Assembly (NCBI RefSeq): GCF_000328475.2 | Contig: NC_026485.1 | Span: forward strand, 248,001 to 312,000 | Reading direction: 5' to 3' | Length of the DNA: 64,000 nt | Source of the DNA: Mycosarcoma maydis | Lineage: Eukaryota > Basidiomycota > Ustilaginomycetes > Ustilaginales | Part shown: piece by piece, positions 1-11,249 of the stretch | Position numbering within the stretch: position 1 is the stretch's first letter | Layout of the letters: each line of letters opens with the position of its first letter | Made by a program: the position numbers and the translations under genes | The notes under the pieces: model-generated | What the model saw: only the letters and a program-made list of their open reading frames with translations | Told to the model about the DNA's origin: nothing | Databases searched by the model: none

Positions 1-1067
1 AACCTCGACACCTGAAGAGGATGGAGCAGACGAGGAAGCGTGCTCAAGATGTGGACTGTGATTGCCTGTATACGAGGACTGACGCAGGTGCGGACTATCG
101 TAACCGGAGTGTGGAGAGGCAGAGTGAGCGTAGCCAGGCGCATTGGAGCTACCATTGCCTCCGCGTGGTCTGGGTGGGAGAGGCGCCATGTTGGGGTTGT
201 GAGCGCCCTGCCAATTGGACGCATATCCCCTTCGCGACATGGTTTTCCGTGGCTTTTGCCTTGGTCTAGTATATCAGCAGAACAGAGAGAGATGGTTGAT
301 GGGTCAAGACAGTCAACTTGACTGCAGAAAGCAGCAAGCAAGCATACCAAATCGGGAATCATGAATCACGAATCACTTTTGGAAGAGGTGCGGAACTCGG
401 TCACGAACATGAGTACCTAACAGTCTAAGAAAAAATCGAGAAAAGGCATCCTCAACCATCGGGAAGATCTGGCAATCGGCGGCGGCATTTCACGATTCGA
501 AAATCTTGGTGGTTGTCCAAAGCACGAAGGACAGCGTGGAAGTGTCGCGGCTCGACGCTCGTGGCTCTCTGGCCAGTGTGCTGTTGGAAAATTTCATTTG
601 ACAAGTCTCATTCAATTTTAGGCTTGATCTGGGCTGCAACCTCGCACTCACTTCTTCTCGAGAGACACGCTTGCAAAATCAGACAAAACGCAGTGACAAA
701 GGTGGCCCGACCGGCCAGCCAACCAGCCAACCAGCCAACCAGCCAACCAGCCAGTCAGCTAGTCTGCACTTGGCATTCAGATTGATTCGTGATTGCGACT
801 GCACTTCAGGAGAGAGCGTGTGCAGCCAATTGGGTGACTGACTGAGAGTCTGTGAGTGTGTCGTGTTCAACACGCGCTGACAGCACAAACAGCACAACCA
901 CACAACCGCACAACCACACACAATCACGGACGCAGCTGCGCTTTCTTCTCATCTATCAATGCTGGCGTAATTGGTTTCCTTTCTTCTCGTCACCACGTCC
1001 TTAACGTCTCGATTCGTCGTTGCTCAGATTCGCAGCGATACGGCGTTAGTACGCCCATCCATTCGTA
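1..1067. other. Intergenic region and probable SEC24 promoter/leader
   Basis: No convincing gene was found here; short open frames have biased composition and no recognisable motif. The stretch holds one copy of the dispersed AATCACGAATC element (about 360-378), an 8-bp tandem repeat (715-757) and a CACAACC-rich patch (about 885-925). The last 100 bases before the SEC24 start are pyrimidine-rich, as expected of a fungal leader. Confidence 0.5.
715..757. repeat. 8-bp tandem repeat (CCAGCCAA)n
   Basis: About five copies of CCAGCCAA lie in tandem, roughly 310 bases upstream of the SEC24 start codon. It is a simple microsatellite-like array and has no visible coding role. Confidence 0.8.
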
Positions 1068-4055
1068 ATGGCTCAACCACCTCCTCAGCTTCCTCCCGGT
1101 TGGGTCGCCCAGTGGGATCCGAATGCCGCTCGTCAAGTCTTTGTAGAGACGGCGACAGGTCGCACCAGCTGGCAGCCACCCACTGCTGGTCCGGCTGGTG
1201 TTGCTCCTCCTCAGCAACACCAACAGCGTCCTACCCATCCTCAGGGCCAGGCGCGCATGTCGATGCCTCAGATCCAGCCACCACCTGGCATGCGAGGTCC
1301 TTCGTTGAGTCCCATCTCTCAACACGGCCCCGGTGCCCCCGTCAGCCCTCCCTCCGCTGGCTCTCCTGCCCCTGCCTCTATCGGCCCAGGTGCCAGCCGA
1401 AGACGTGCATACCCCACCGCGCATCTCGCCGCTAACAGCATCAGTTACGCTGGCGGTTACGACGCTAGCACTGCAACCGGTGCAGGCGTCGCCTACCCTG
1501 GCGCACAAGATGCTCAACCTCAGCTCTTTACTCCTGGCGCTCCCGATCTCACTCCTTCCCCCTATGGTGCTGCTGCTCAGCCTGCTCTAGGTGCTCCTGG
1601 TCTCGCTCCAGCCCCTGGTGCGCATGGTGCGCCTGGCGTTGGTCCGGCTCCAGGATACGCCGCCGGCGGTGTCCAGGGCATCACCAACCAGTTCCAAGCC
1701 ATGGGCGTGGGTGGCGGCGTGGCGGGCGGCATGGGTCAGAAGTTCAGCACTCTCCAAACCGTCAACATCAGCGGTGTCCAGCCCAACGTCAACGACCTTG
1801 AACGCCCTCCGCCCGAGATCCGTCTGCCGCCCAATGCGTGCGTCTCCACGAATCCCAAAGCCAACGCCGACCCATCCTACCAGCGATGTACTCTCAACGC
1901 TGTTCCAACCACCTCGTCACTCCTCCAAAAGTCCAAGATCCCTCTGGGTCTCATCCTCTCGCCTTACCGCTCCGTTCGCGAGGCTGACGGCGACGAACCC
2001 GTGCCGGTTGTCACCGACACAGTGATTGCACGATGCCGCAGGTGCCGAACGTACATCAACCCTTACGTCACCTTTATCGAGAACGGCAATCGATGGAAGT
2101 GCTGCATGTGCAACATCAGCAACGAGGTGCCGCAGCTCTTTGACTGGAACTCCGAGACCAACCAGCCCGCCGACCGATGGCAGCGTCCCGAGCTCAACCA
2201 CAGCGTCGTCGAGTTTATCGCTCCGCGAGAGTACATGGTTCGTCCACCTCAGCCTCCTGTCTACACGTTCCTGATCGACGTCAGCTACCAGGCCGTCAAC
2301 AGCGGTATGGTGGCTACAGCGGCTCGCACCATTCTTGAGACTCTGGACCGTTTGCCCAACTCAGACAATCGCGCCAAGATCTGCATTATCGGTGTCGACA
2401 CCAGCCTCCACTTTTTCAGCATCACTCCCGAGGGCACCGAACCCGATATGCTCGTGGTCAGCGATCTGGACGATGTCTTTCTGCCCAAGCCCAACGATTT
2501 GCTCGTCAACCTCACCGAATGTCGCGCCGGTGTCGAGGCGCTGCTGCAGAGGCTTGGCGATATGTACAAGGACTCGCTTGTCACTGGATCGGCGCTCGGT
2601 GCCGCGTTGCAAGCTGCCTACAAGCTCATCTCACCGATCGGTGGTAAGATCATGGTGCTCACCGCGTCGCTCCCCAGTGTTGGTCCTGGTGCGCTCAAGA
2701 ACCGAGAGGATCCCAAGCTGCTCGGCACCGCCAAGGAGAGCACGTTGCTCGGTGCGGCTTCGTCGTTCTACAAGACATTCCCCATCGACTGCTCGCGATC
2801 GCAAGTGTCGGTCGACATGTTCCTGTTTGCGCCGTCGTACACCGACGTGGCTACGCTCTCGTGCCTGCCACGTTATACGGGTGGTCAAACGTTTTTCTAC
2901 CCGGCTTTCCATGCCGGTCGCGCCGAGGATGCGGTCAAGTTTTCGCACGAATTTTCCGAAGTGCTCGCCAGCCCGATCAGTTACGAGGCTGTGCTGCGTC
3001 TGCGAGCCACCAAGGGCATTCGTGCGACGGCGTTCCACGGCAACTTTTTCGTGCGATCGACCGACTTGCTGGCTCTGCCTTCGGTGCCGCTCGATCAGAA
3101 CTACGCGATCGAGTGCGAGATCGAAGAGACGATCAACGCGCCGTTTGTTGTGTTCCAATCGGTGGTGCTGCATAGCACGAGCTCGGGCGAGCGTCGCATC
3201 CGTGTGATCAACCTTGCACTGCCCACCACAAGCTCCATGTCCGAGGTATACGCCAATGCGGACCAGATTGCGATCGCGACGTTGTTGGCGGACAAGGCGG
3301 TAGAGCGCTCGATCCACTCGCGTCTCGAGGACGCGCGCGATGCGCTGTTCAACAAGCTTGTCGATGTGTTTTCGACGTACAAGTCGACCATGACTTCGGC
3401 AGGGTCTGGGGCTAGCCCGCAGTTGGCGATTGCGCAGAATCTGGCGCAGCTGCCGCTGCTGGTGCTTGCTCTGCTCAAGCATGTGGGTATCCGACAGTCA
3501 TCGTCGATCCCTTCGGATCTGCGCGCCTATGCTCAAGCGCTGCTGACGACGCTGCCGGCGCAGCAGTTGATCCCGTACCTGCACGCGAGCTTCTACTGTC
3601 TGCACAACATGGCGCCCGAAGCGGGCACCACGGTGGCTGAAAAGGGATTCGTCATGCCGGCCAAACTCAACCTCACGTCGGAGCGCTTCGAACGTCATGG
3701 GCTGTACCTTATCGAAGACGGGCAAAACATCTTCCTTTGGGTTGGACGCGAGGCGGTCCCACAGCTCTGCTTGGACGTGTTCGACGTGGCCAACTACGGA
3801 ACGCTACGTGGAGGCAAGACGACGCTGCCCAAGTTGGACAACAGCATGAACCAGCGCGTCAACGCGATCGTCCAGAGAATCCGCGACAGCCGACGTGGGC
3901 CGTACCGTCCACACCTGTACATTGTCAAGGAGGACGGCGAACCGAGTCTCAGGCTGTGGGCGCTCAGTCTGTTGATCGAAGACAGGTTCGAGCAGAGCCC
4001 GAGCTACATGCAGTTCATCGGCCAGTTGAGGGATAAGGTGAATGGCGGCTCGTGA
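1068..4055 (+). CDS. SEC24: Sec24-type COPII coat subunit with N-terminal WW domain
   Basis: This is the cargo-binding subunit of the COPII coat, which pairs with Sec23 on vesicles leaving the endoplasmic reticulum. The 995-residue protein is one uninterrupted frame. Residues 8-40 form a WW domain ([11 protein letters not shown], then TGRTSWQPP), followed by a Pro/Ala/Gly-rich disordered stretch to about residue 240. A C-x2-C ... C-x2-C zinc finger (CRRC and CCMC) lies at about 322-349. It is followed by the trunk (about 390-640), beta-sandwich, helical region and a C-terminal gelsolin-like domain (about 870-960). This order and length are normal for Sec24. A Pro-rich N-terminus is usual, but a WW domain there is not part of the textbook architecture. 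The ATG at 1068 is favoured because it places the WW domain at the start of the protein and no earlier in-frame ATG is evident. Confidence 0.95.
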
Positions 4056-4329
4056 GCTGCAGTGGCCGACACATGGTGCGCCAGCGCCGTCCGCACACAC
4101 ACTCATACGCATCATCATGGTGTGCGTGCAGCTCCAAGAATTCACGATTTGTTAAATACCAGAGTTGTTTGATTCGCGATTCGCGATTCGCGCTGCGCTG
4201 CTCGATTTGATTCCCGATTGCGGATTCACGACGAACCGTGAAGAAAAAAAGCGTGCACAGCCACGAGTCGTGGGTGCATGCCGAAGCACAGGCGTCGCAG
4301 CGGTGATTGTGAGGATCTGACATACGCTA

Positions 4330-4391
4330 TTCACGATTCTGATTTGATTCGATTCGTGATTCGTGATTCGTGATTCGTGATTCGTGATTGT
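4330..4391. repeat. Tandem GATTCGT array of the dispersed intergenic element
   Basis: Five perfect copies of the 7-mer GATTCGT plus a partial copy lie at 4351-4390, preceded by degenerate copies (CACGATTCTGATTTGATTC). The same unit recurs throughout the intergenic DNA of this window in both orientations. Confidence 0.85.
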
Positions 4392-4831
4392 GGGGAACGC
4401 GGCGTGACGGCAGGACTGAGCAAGGCACGAGGCGCGTGAGCGCTTCACGCTTGGATCGAAACGCGCCTTGTAATTCGAGACCAACACTGGTGACTCGCGC
4501 TAGTGTACACAACAGTACACTGGGCGGATGCACTATGCTCAGGTACATGGCCGAGGTGTTTGATGTGGACGACCATGTGAGCTTGCGGTGAGCTGGGTGC
4601 GGAGGAATGCGAGGCGGAAGGCGAACGCTGACGCCGACGCATCGCTGGTTTGTGGGTGAGTGACGAGTGTTGGTCTGTTGTAAGCGCTCAGAGATTATCG
4701 CGTAGCAGAACACAACAGTGAGTGAGTGAGTTGACCCAGATCATGAATCACGAATCGATCGGAAAAGAATCGAAAGAAAAAAAAAATGAGCGCGCGCCTA
4801 TGACCAACTCGCCTGACGAGCGAGACTTTGA

Positions 4832-4925
4832 CCTCACGATTCGTGATTGTGTGCCAACATGCAACGCAATCGTGAATTCGTGATTCACGATCCACAAAAT
4901 GATTCGTGATTCACGATTCACAGAC
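4832..4925. repeat. Inverted copies of the dispersed CACGAATC element
   Basis: Direct and inverted copies alternate, for example CGTGAATTCGTGATTCACG and GATTCGTGATTCACGATTCAC. Neighbouring copies can pair as short hairpins. Confidence 0.75.
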
Positions 4926-5154
4926 TGACAATCGTCGACATCCTCGGTTCGCTCTGGGAAACCATCCGTCCTCGGTCTCGCATCACAACATATCATATCG
5001 GATTGAATTGGCTAGGTTCGGCGTGCAGCCAAACCCCCACAGTACGTCGCATCACAACAACGTCAAGACAACATCGGTGTGATTCGACACTGCACGATCT
5101 GGTCCAAGTGCCACGACGAGTTGTGCCGGGAAACGCACAGGCTCGCGTACAACC

Positions 5155-5903
5155 ATGTCTAAGGAAGAAGCGCCCAACGAGCCGACGTACGAAGACTATG
5201 TCGAGCGGTAAGTGGCTGTGTGCCCGCGACCCATTTGCGTGGTGATTGCAATGCTGACGTTGCATTTTCGACCACAGCATCCAATATAGCGACAAGTACA
5301 ACGACGATGAATGGGAATATCGGTAAGTGGTCATGTGGCGTGTACGTCTACGCTGGAATGCCGCCTGCTCACATGTCGTTGGTCGCTTGTAACTGGCGCA
5401 TCGTATGCGCATGCAAACAGACACGTCATCCTGCCCAAGAAGATGCTCAAGCTGCTACCGGAGGACTACTTTGACCCTGCCGAGCCGGGCGTGCTGCGCA
5501 TCCTGTCGGTCGAAGAATGGCGCCAGCTCGGTATCACGCAGAGCATGGGCTGGGAGCACTACGAGGTGCATGCGCCCGAGCCGCACATCCTGCTCTTCCG
5601 CCGCGAAAAGGATTTCCTCGAAAAGGTGAGTTGCCTAACCCTCGCACAGCGACCATCCCAACGCACAGCGCAGTGATCGCTTCCCAACTCCCAACCACTC
5701 CCTGCCCTCGTCCGCTCACATACAATGTCCCACCAACCCATGCAACCTCTAGGTTCCTCGGCACTAACCCAACCTCGCCCAATTCGCTTGGCTCGCTTTG
5801 TCCACATCTCCTTTTCGCACAGTATCAAGCACTAGTGGAAGCGCAGCACAAGCAAGCCGAAGCCTCCGCACCAGCACACGCACAGACCAATGGCAACAAG
5901 TAG
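5155..5903 (+). CDS. CKS1: Cyclin-dependent kinase regulatory subunit Cks1 (four exons)
   Basis: Cks1/Suc1 is the small adaptor that binds cyclin-dependent kinase and phosphorylated substrates. Four exons were built by hand: 5155-5207, 5278-5322, 5421-5625 and 5823-5903. All introns have GT (GTAAGT, GTAAGT, GTGAGT) and AG borders, and the joined frame is 127 residues. The core motifs are in order: [15 protein letters not shown] (spanning the exon 2/3 junction), [47 protein letters not shown]. This is the diagnostic Cks fold with the [12 protein letters not shown] strand. The last exon adds an Ala/Gln-rich tail of about 27 residues that is not part of the fold. It is convergent with the peroxiredoxin gene, with 237 bases between the stops. 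Confidence 0.93.
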
Positions 5904-6140
5904 CCGCCCACAGTGCGCCGCTCACTACACACTAGCATGGTCCAATGTGACGGATATCTGCGACCGAAGACGTCACACGTTACAAAAGTGTGTTGCAATG
6001 TTCGCATGTCCAACAAATGTGGATAACAAAGTACCAGGACAGCTGAGCGGCTGCACATTACAAGCGTAAGCATGACACGAGATTGCACGTGATGCCAAAG
6101 TAGACGAAAGCAGATGATCGACAGGAGGTCGACGCACGAG

Positions 6141-8345
6141 TCACTCCTGCCAGCCCCCGAAAGTATGCTCGGAGCCAGCGAGACTGGGAGAATATGCGCG
6201 GTCGTGGTGTAGCATGTAGCCATCCTGATCTGTTGAGCACGTGGATACGAGCGAGGTGGCCAAGCTTGGAGTGCTGGATGAGCGCGTTTGGTGTGTGGTG
6301 GATGTGTGGTCGGATTCGACTGCACTGATGCCGACGACAACAGCGTTGGTCAGCTCGAGACTGCGCGTGGTGGCGAGAGACGAAGAGCGTGTGATGGGTT
6401 GCATGCGACAAGCGATGCATGCACCGCACGACTGCGCGCTCGATAACGTCGACGGTCTCGCAGCCGGCCGATTGCGTGTATCGTCACGGCTCGCTTCGAT
6501 AGCAGCTTGGTGCTGCACAGCATGCGCGCCGCTGCTTGGCGTGTGCACGTGATCGCCATCGGACGTGATCGAGCAAGACGACGTGCTTCGACTAGCAAGC
6601 GATGACGCTCTTGGCGCTATTGTCACACCGCCATTGCGCGTCGACGGTCGTGGCGGAACAGGCAGCGAAGACGAGTTGAGCGAGTAGGCGGAATCGTGCG
6701 AAGTATCGTTGCAGACGTGAGCGCTTCGAGTGCGCGCGTCGACGCGCGTCGTGAGCGAGACGCCATCGTGAGTGTCGCCATTGACCGATCGCCGTAGTGG
6801 CATCCTTGCAATATTGCCATTTGCGTACACAGTAGCCGCCGATACGTGACCGTCGGAACTGTTTGCTTTCGCTGCATCCGGTACTGCGTCTGCACCATTG
6901 TGCGCCACCGACGTCGTGCGGTTCACGACCAGTGAGTTCGAACGACGCTTGGTGGCAATCGTCTTGCCAACTGCGCCACTGACGCCACTGATGCCACTCG
7001 CATTCCGTGTGACTTGAGCCGCTCTTTGACGCAACATGGCTTTGCATTCGAGCTCAACAGCGTCGGTGATGGTACCGTTCTTGATCGTGGTAGTGACGCT
7101 TAGCGCATGCGAGTCGCGGGCTGCCCCGGTGTCGCATGTCTCTCGTGTCGATTCGGAAGCGGTCGAGACCGTGCGAGGCGTCAGCGAACCGGGGCGCGAA
7201 GCCGACGCTTGTCGCGAAAGCGAAACTGAACGCGTGGCGGCGCGCGTGCCACGCGCCACGACATTGGTCGCTGCATCTCGATGGAATCTGAACGACCGAC
7301 GGCGCCGAGCGAGTCTGTGCCACGCTCGATCGGTAAGTGTAGCATGTGCGTGTTGGTCAACCTGGTCCGAGCTGCGACTGAGTTGATAATCCAGATGCAA
7401 GCGTTGATCGTAGGCGGCATTGATATCCGAAGAACGCAGCCAATTTTTCAGATTGCGCCGCGATTTGGCAGGATGCAACGAGCCGAATCGGTTGGCTTCG
7501 GCGGCGAGCGAGAGCGAAAGCGACGTCGAGCCGAGTTGGGACGATGCCGACTTGCGCCAGATGGACGAGCGGTTGGCTTGGATCGCAGCGAGTGCGGCTC
7601 CATGGCGCGGAGCTGTGCCGATACCGCGAGCAGGAAGAGCATCTCCGTAGATGATTTTCACGTTTCTCGAGAGCTCGTCGCAGGCGACGGAATGAGCATC
7701 ATGTGGCACGTAGAAGCGCTGTCTTCCGGCGAGATCGTGCTCGATACGACAAAGCCATCTCTCAGCAAAGTCACGATGACCCTTGTAATCCCAAATGCCA
7801 TCGAGCATGGCTCTGACGATGCCACGATGGTCGATGATAAAGGTACACCTAGCGTCGACTAGGCCCAGCAGACCTCTTCCGACACCCCACGCATCCATGA
7901 TGTGCCGATTTGAATCATGCACGATACGGAAGCCGAGCTGGTGTTCGTCGACAAACCGTTTCGAGCGAGCGGGCGCGTCCTGCGAGATGCCAATGACGAC
8001 CGCATCCAGCTGGTTGAAAACCGGTGACGTGCCGACCGCATCCCGGAACGAGCAGCTCTCCTTTGTGCAATGCGGCGATCCGGCGAGCGGGAAAAAGTAG
8101 AGTACGATCGGACGTCCAAGTTGGATCGTGGCGTGCAGTGAGACAGTCCGACCTAGGTGGTCTTGTGCGCAGAACTCGGGAGCCACATGGCCGATCAACG
8201 CCGAGCTTTTCTCCCTTGCTGCCACCTTGAGTGCAGCGCCTGCTGCTGTCAGAATACTCGTCTCGCCAGCGATCGGAAACGCCGACACGCGCGGAAGGTG
8301 CGGCATGCTGATCTCGAATCCAGCCACGAGTGTACGCCGATCCAA
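6141..8345 (-). CDS. Peroxiredoxin Q/BCP-like domain protein with long disordered tail
   Basis: The N-terminal part (about residues 48-200) is an AhpC/TSA thioredoxin-fold peroxidase of the bacterioferritin-comigratory/PrxQ type. It shows APEFCAQDHLGRTVSL, then FFPLAGSPHCTKESCSFRD, with the presumed peroxidatic Cys93 and resolving Cys98 at the C-x4-C spacing of atypical 2-Cys PrxQ. GISQDAPARSKRFVDEHQLGF and a TFIIDHRGIVR strand follow, matching the family. PrxQ proteins are usually about 150-220 residues. Here the frame continues to 734 residues with a Ser/Thr/Arg/Ala-rich tail that shows no recognisable domain. The frame has no stop or obvious intron border, so the tail appears to be translated, but an unrecognised intron or a shorter message cannot be excluded. 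Met14 is an alternative start. Confidence 0.75.
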   Translation of the reverse strand: MDRRTLVAGFEISMPHLPRVSAFPIAGETSILTAAGAALKVAAREKSSALIGHVAPEFCAQDHLGRTVSLHATIQLGRPIVLYFFPLAGSPHCTKESCSFRDAVGTSPVFNQLDAVVIGISQDAPARSKRFVDEHQLGFRIVHDSNRHIMDAWGVGRGLLGLVDARCTFIIDHRGIVRAMLDGIWDYKGHRDFAERWLCRIEHDLAGRQRFYVPHDAHSVACDELSRNVKIIYGDALPARGIGTAPRHGAALAAIQANRSSIWRKSASSQLGSTSLSLSLAAEANRFGSLHPAKSRRNLKNWLRSSDINAAYDQRLHLDYQLSRSSDQVDQHAHATLTDRAWHRLARRRRSFRFHRDAATNVVARGTRAATRSVSLSRQASASRPGSLTPRTVSTASESTRETCDTGAARDSHALSVTTTIKNGTITDAVELECKAMLRQRAAQVTRNASGISGVSGAVGKTIATKRRSNSLVVNRTTSVAHNGADAVPDAAKANSSDGHVSAATVYANGNIARMPLRRSVNGDTHDGVSLTTRVDARTRSAHVCNDTSHDSAYSLNSSSLPVPPRPSTRNGGVTIAPRASSLASRSTSSCSITSDGDHVHTPSSGAHAVQHQAAIEASRDDTRNRPAARPSTLSSAQSCGACIACRMQPITRSSSLATTRSLELTNAVVVGISAVESDHTSTTHQTRSSSTPSLATSLVSTCSTDQDGYMLHHDRAYSPSLAGSEHTFGGWQE

Positions 8346-9162
8346 CGCCGTCCGAACTCGAGCCAGAGAGAGCCAGAGACAGAGAGATCACTACCGGAAC
8401 ACCATCAGAGCGCGCTACTGTCCAACGCCGTGTCAGGATGTGCCAATGTCCACGGCCAAGCCAACCTTGGTCGAGTATGGCACAAATAGAGCGTTACTTG
8501 GAAACAGCGCCGCCGTCACTATTGCACAAGTGTCCAGGATCGAGCAATGAGCGCGTCGTACGCTGCGTTGGTATCAACCGCTCCGAAAGCGTCGATGTGT
8601 ATGTGAGCGCAACCAAACCCAGGCGTGGTAGCCACAGTACGACAAACTTGTCCACAAGAGCGAGCGAGTGTCGTACGCACGTCGAAAGCGAATCGAGCAG
8701 CTATGTTGGACGAAGCAGCAAGAGCTCGAGGGAGAAAAGGGGCAGGCGCGAACGAGTCAAGAGGATGACGAAGAACGACGCACCACTTGCAAAACGTTGC
8801 AATGAGGAGCGAGGGTCTAGCGCCATGCGTCCCATGTGCGTGGCGGCGTGGCAGCGTGGCAGCGGGGGCAGCGTGACAGCGCGGGCAGCGCGGGCAGCGG
8901 CTCGAGGCAAGCGCGAGCGACTTGGGTTCTGTCCAAGTTCTGGACAGTTTTGTGATTCCAGATGCCGCTGCAAACAACAGCAAACCATGACGAATTGTAC
9001 CACTACGCTCGTTGGACCAAGTTTACCCGTTCCAACTCGCATCTCTTGGGTTTGCTTAGGTTTTGGCATTGGCCGTATGATACCAGCATGCATGGCTTGA
9101 CATCGTCGCCGGTTTAAACGCTTTTCTGCTGGATGTGTCTGTCGCAACTAATCGTCACTCGT

Positions 9163-9218
9163 CAATCGTGAATCGTGAATCGTGAATCGTGAGTCGTGAG
9201 TCGTGCGTCGTGAATCAC
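9163..9218. repeat. CGTGAATC tandem cluster
   Basis: Tandem 7-mers AATCGTG with drift to AGTCGTG and CGTCGTG, ending in an inverted copy (GAATCAC). Confidence 0.8.
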
Positions 9219-9532
9219 ACACGACGAATGCACGACTGGGTTACACCGTCCAACTCACGATTCGTGACTCGTGGCTCGGGTGTTCTTCACGCTTCGAGTT
9301 TGTCAAACTGATGCAAACACGGAAGGACGTCGTGCCGTGCTAACCCGGCTGAATCCTTCACGACTCACAATTCACGGTCTGCAACGCTAGTCCCGTTCCG
9401 TTTCTCGGAATTTCGCATGGACGATTGTGATTCGTGATTTGCAGGCGACGGGTTGCACCCAACCAAGCATGAAAGCCACCGAAAGTTTTCGGCAATCCGG
9501 CGTTCCGTTGGCTGCTCAGCTGTCGTGATTAA

Positions 9533-9574
9533 CAATCACGAATCACGAATCACGAATCGTGAATCGTGAATGGT
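9533..9574. repeat. AATCACG/AATCGTG palindromic cluster
   Basis: Three copies of AATCACG are followed directly by two inverted copies AATCGTG, giving a palindromic block that could form a hairpin. Confidence 0.8.
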
Positions 9575-10617
9575 GAAACAAACGTTGCTGTTTTACTGTA
9601 CCTGGTTTTAGTTTGTTCATTCACACCTTTTTTTCATCTATCCGTCGGCTTGCGAAACCACGCGAACCAACACGCACTTCGGAAATAAGCAATCCCGGCT
9701 ACGCGCCAACGTGCAATCACGAATGGTGAAACCAACGCTCGTGACTCGTGACTCGTGCTCACCTGTCCACTCGTGACTGCCGCTAGCTCCGCACCATGCA
9801 TAACCAACCAAGCCTCAGGCCTGTTGAGATTCACGATTACTGCAACAAGCTGCACCCTCCAACAGCAACTCGAAATTCGCACATTTCACGTAACGTTACT
9901 GTACATTTAACTTAAGTTAGTGCATCCCCCTATTCACAATCCGCACACATCCGTGCAGCCGCCCAGTTGTCAGTCAACCCGCCACATTAATCGCACATGC
10001 AAGTCGTGTCAGCCAACGCCCATCATGCCAGCACGGGTCTCCTTTCAGACAACATTCCTAGCCAATTGAGAATCATACAAGAAATCGCCTCCGCACTCAC
10101 AATTTTCAGCTCACACACTCGCCCGCTTTCACAAGAGATGAGCGCACCATTCACGATTTGCACCGTGGTTGGCAGCTTCGGTCCGTCTCAGCGCTGTGTC
10201 TGCAGAAAAGCAAGATCGACGCAAATGTGGCACCGCCGAAAGTTCATAGTCGAAAGCAATGTGCTTGTTTTCGAGTGGAATCCAACACATCATCATAACC
10301 GATGAGTGAGGCAGACCGACAAGGGCAAGTAATATACAGCAATGGGAGAACAAGAAACAAGGAAACTCTAGGGTGCGACTGAGGAGCAAAACAACGTGAC
10401 GACGTGCAGTAACAATAAAAAAGGGGAGATCAAGTGCAGGACGAGAAGAAATACGACGACGAGACGACGACGCAAGATTGTGCCACGAAGCAACGAGACG
10501 AATCGTGAACATGAGCAAGAGCTAGGATCCATGTCACATCACGACGCGTACGAGCCGATGCGCATTTTCAGCAGCTGATCCAGCACCGCTCTCTCGCTCG
10601 ACGCGAGGGCAAGACGC

Positions 10618-11144
10618 TCAAGTCCACCAGTTGATGGGGATCTCTCCGGCATCGAGACCCGAGAGCTGCTCGAATGCACCCGTGGAAAGGTCGAGTGAGC
10701 CCGACGAGCATGTAGGGCAAGTGTCGGCAATGGTAGCCTCGATCGTCTTACCATTGCTCTGGATCCAAATCGGCTTTCCGCACAGTCCATCGTGCATCTG
10801 TGCACTGTTGACCGCAACAATCGGACGAGAGTCGCTGTTCCACTGACCGCAAGAGCCTGGGTTACCGTTCTGTTCCAACACGTCGTAACAACGTACATGG
10901 TTAGCAGTCCAATCAACGTGAACAGTCAGCATACATGTCCAACTAGGTGTCTACAAGACAAAGCTGTCTGACGCTTCGACGTTGCACCGACTGAACCTGT
11001 GTGTGCAGATGTCGAAACGCGTTACACACTAACCTGGTAGTAGTAGGTAGCCTGACCAGAACCACCGGCGCGCTTCTCTACTGGAGCGGCAACAACAGCC
11101 GAAGCAGCAGCAAGCGCCGAGATGGCAAGGGTGGTGAACTGCAT
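10618..11144 (-). CDS. Secreted RlpA-like double-psi beta-barrel protein (two exons)
   Basis: Two exons on the minus strand, 11144-11034 and 10869-10618, join through a 164-base intron (GTTAGT...CAG) to give 120 residues. The protein starts with a signal peptide (MQFTTLAISALAAASAVVAA) and a Kex2-type site (EKR, residues 23-25). The mature part of about 95 residues has the RlpA-like/barwin-like double-psi beta-barrel pattern: GQATYYYQNGNPGSCGQW, then IADTCPTC, ending LDLSTGAFEQL...INWW. Four cysteines (GSCG, GLCG, CPTC) are in positions expected for two disulfides. The family is common among small secreted fungal proteins, is related to expansins and barwin, and often lacks known enzymatic activity. 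The intron lies exactly where the family alignment demands continuity (YYQ|NGN), which supports the model. Confidence 0.85.
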
Positions 11145-11249
11145 TGTGCTAGTATGTAAACGGATAATGTGAGCGATTGGCGTTGTACTGGATGTATGAG
11201 CAAGACGGGTGATATGCAAAAGGGAAACTAGGTTCAAAAGGCCCTCTTC

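Larger units (their letters stand above)
4056..5154. other. Intergenic region rich in GATTCGTG-type repeats
   Basis: No supportable gene. It contains several clusters of the dispersed CACGAATC/GATTCGTG element (4171-4230, 4330-4391, 4744-4757, 4832-4925), an A-rich run near 4778, and the CKS1 promoter at its right end. Confidence 0.6.
8346..10617. other. Long intergenic region with repeat clusters
   Basis: No gene is supported over 2.3 kb. An open frame on the plus strand (8330-9100) has low-complexity composition and includes a GGCAGCGTGGCAGCG-type repeat (about 8850-8900). Clusters of the dispersed CGTGAATC element occur at 9163-9218, 9255-9275, 9420-9440, 9533-9574 and 9715-9760. The part near 10,000-10,600 is unremarkable and would hold the 3' end of the RlpA-like gene transcript. 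Confidence 0.5.

Noticed and set aside
2631..3482. Long minus-strand open frame inside SEC24
   Set aside because: Shadow frame of a GC-biased coding region; Arg/His-rich with no motif.
4330..4391. Repeat clusters as a CRISPR array
   Set aside because: Units are 7 bp without unique spacers, and the genome is eukaryotic.
8330..9100. Plus-strand open frame of 256 residues
   Set aside because: Arg/Ser/Cys-rich low-complexity composition, overlaps the 5' end of the peroxiredoxin gene and a GGCAGCG repeat, and shows no domain or signal peptide.
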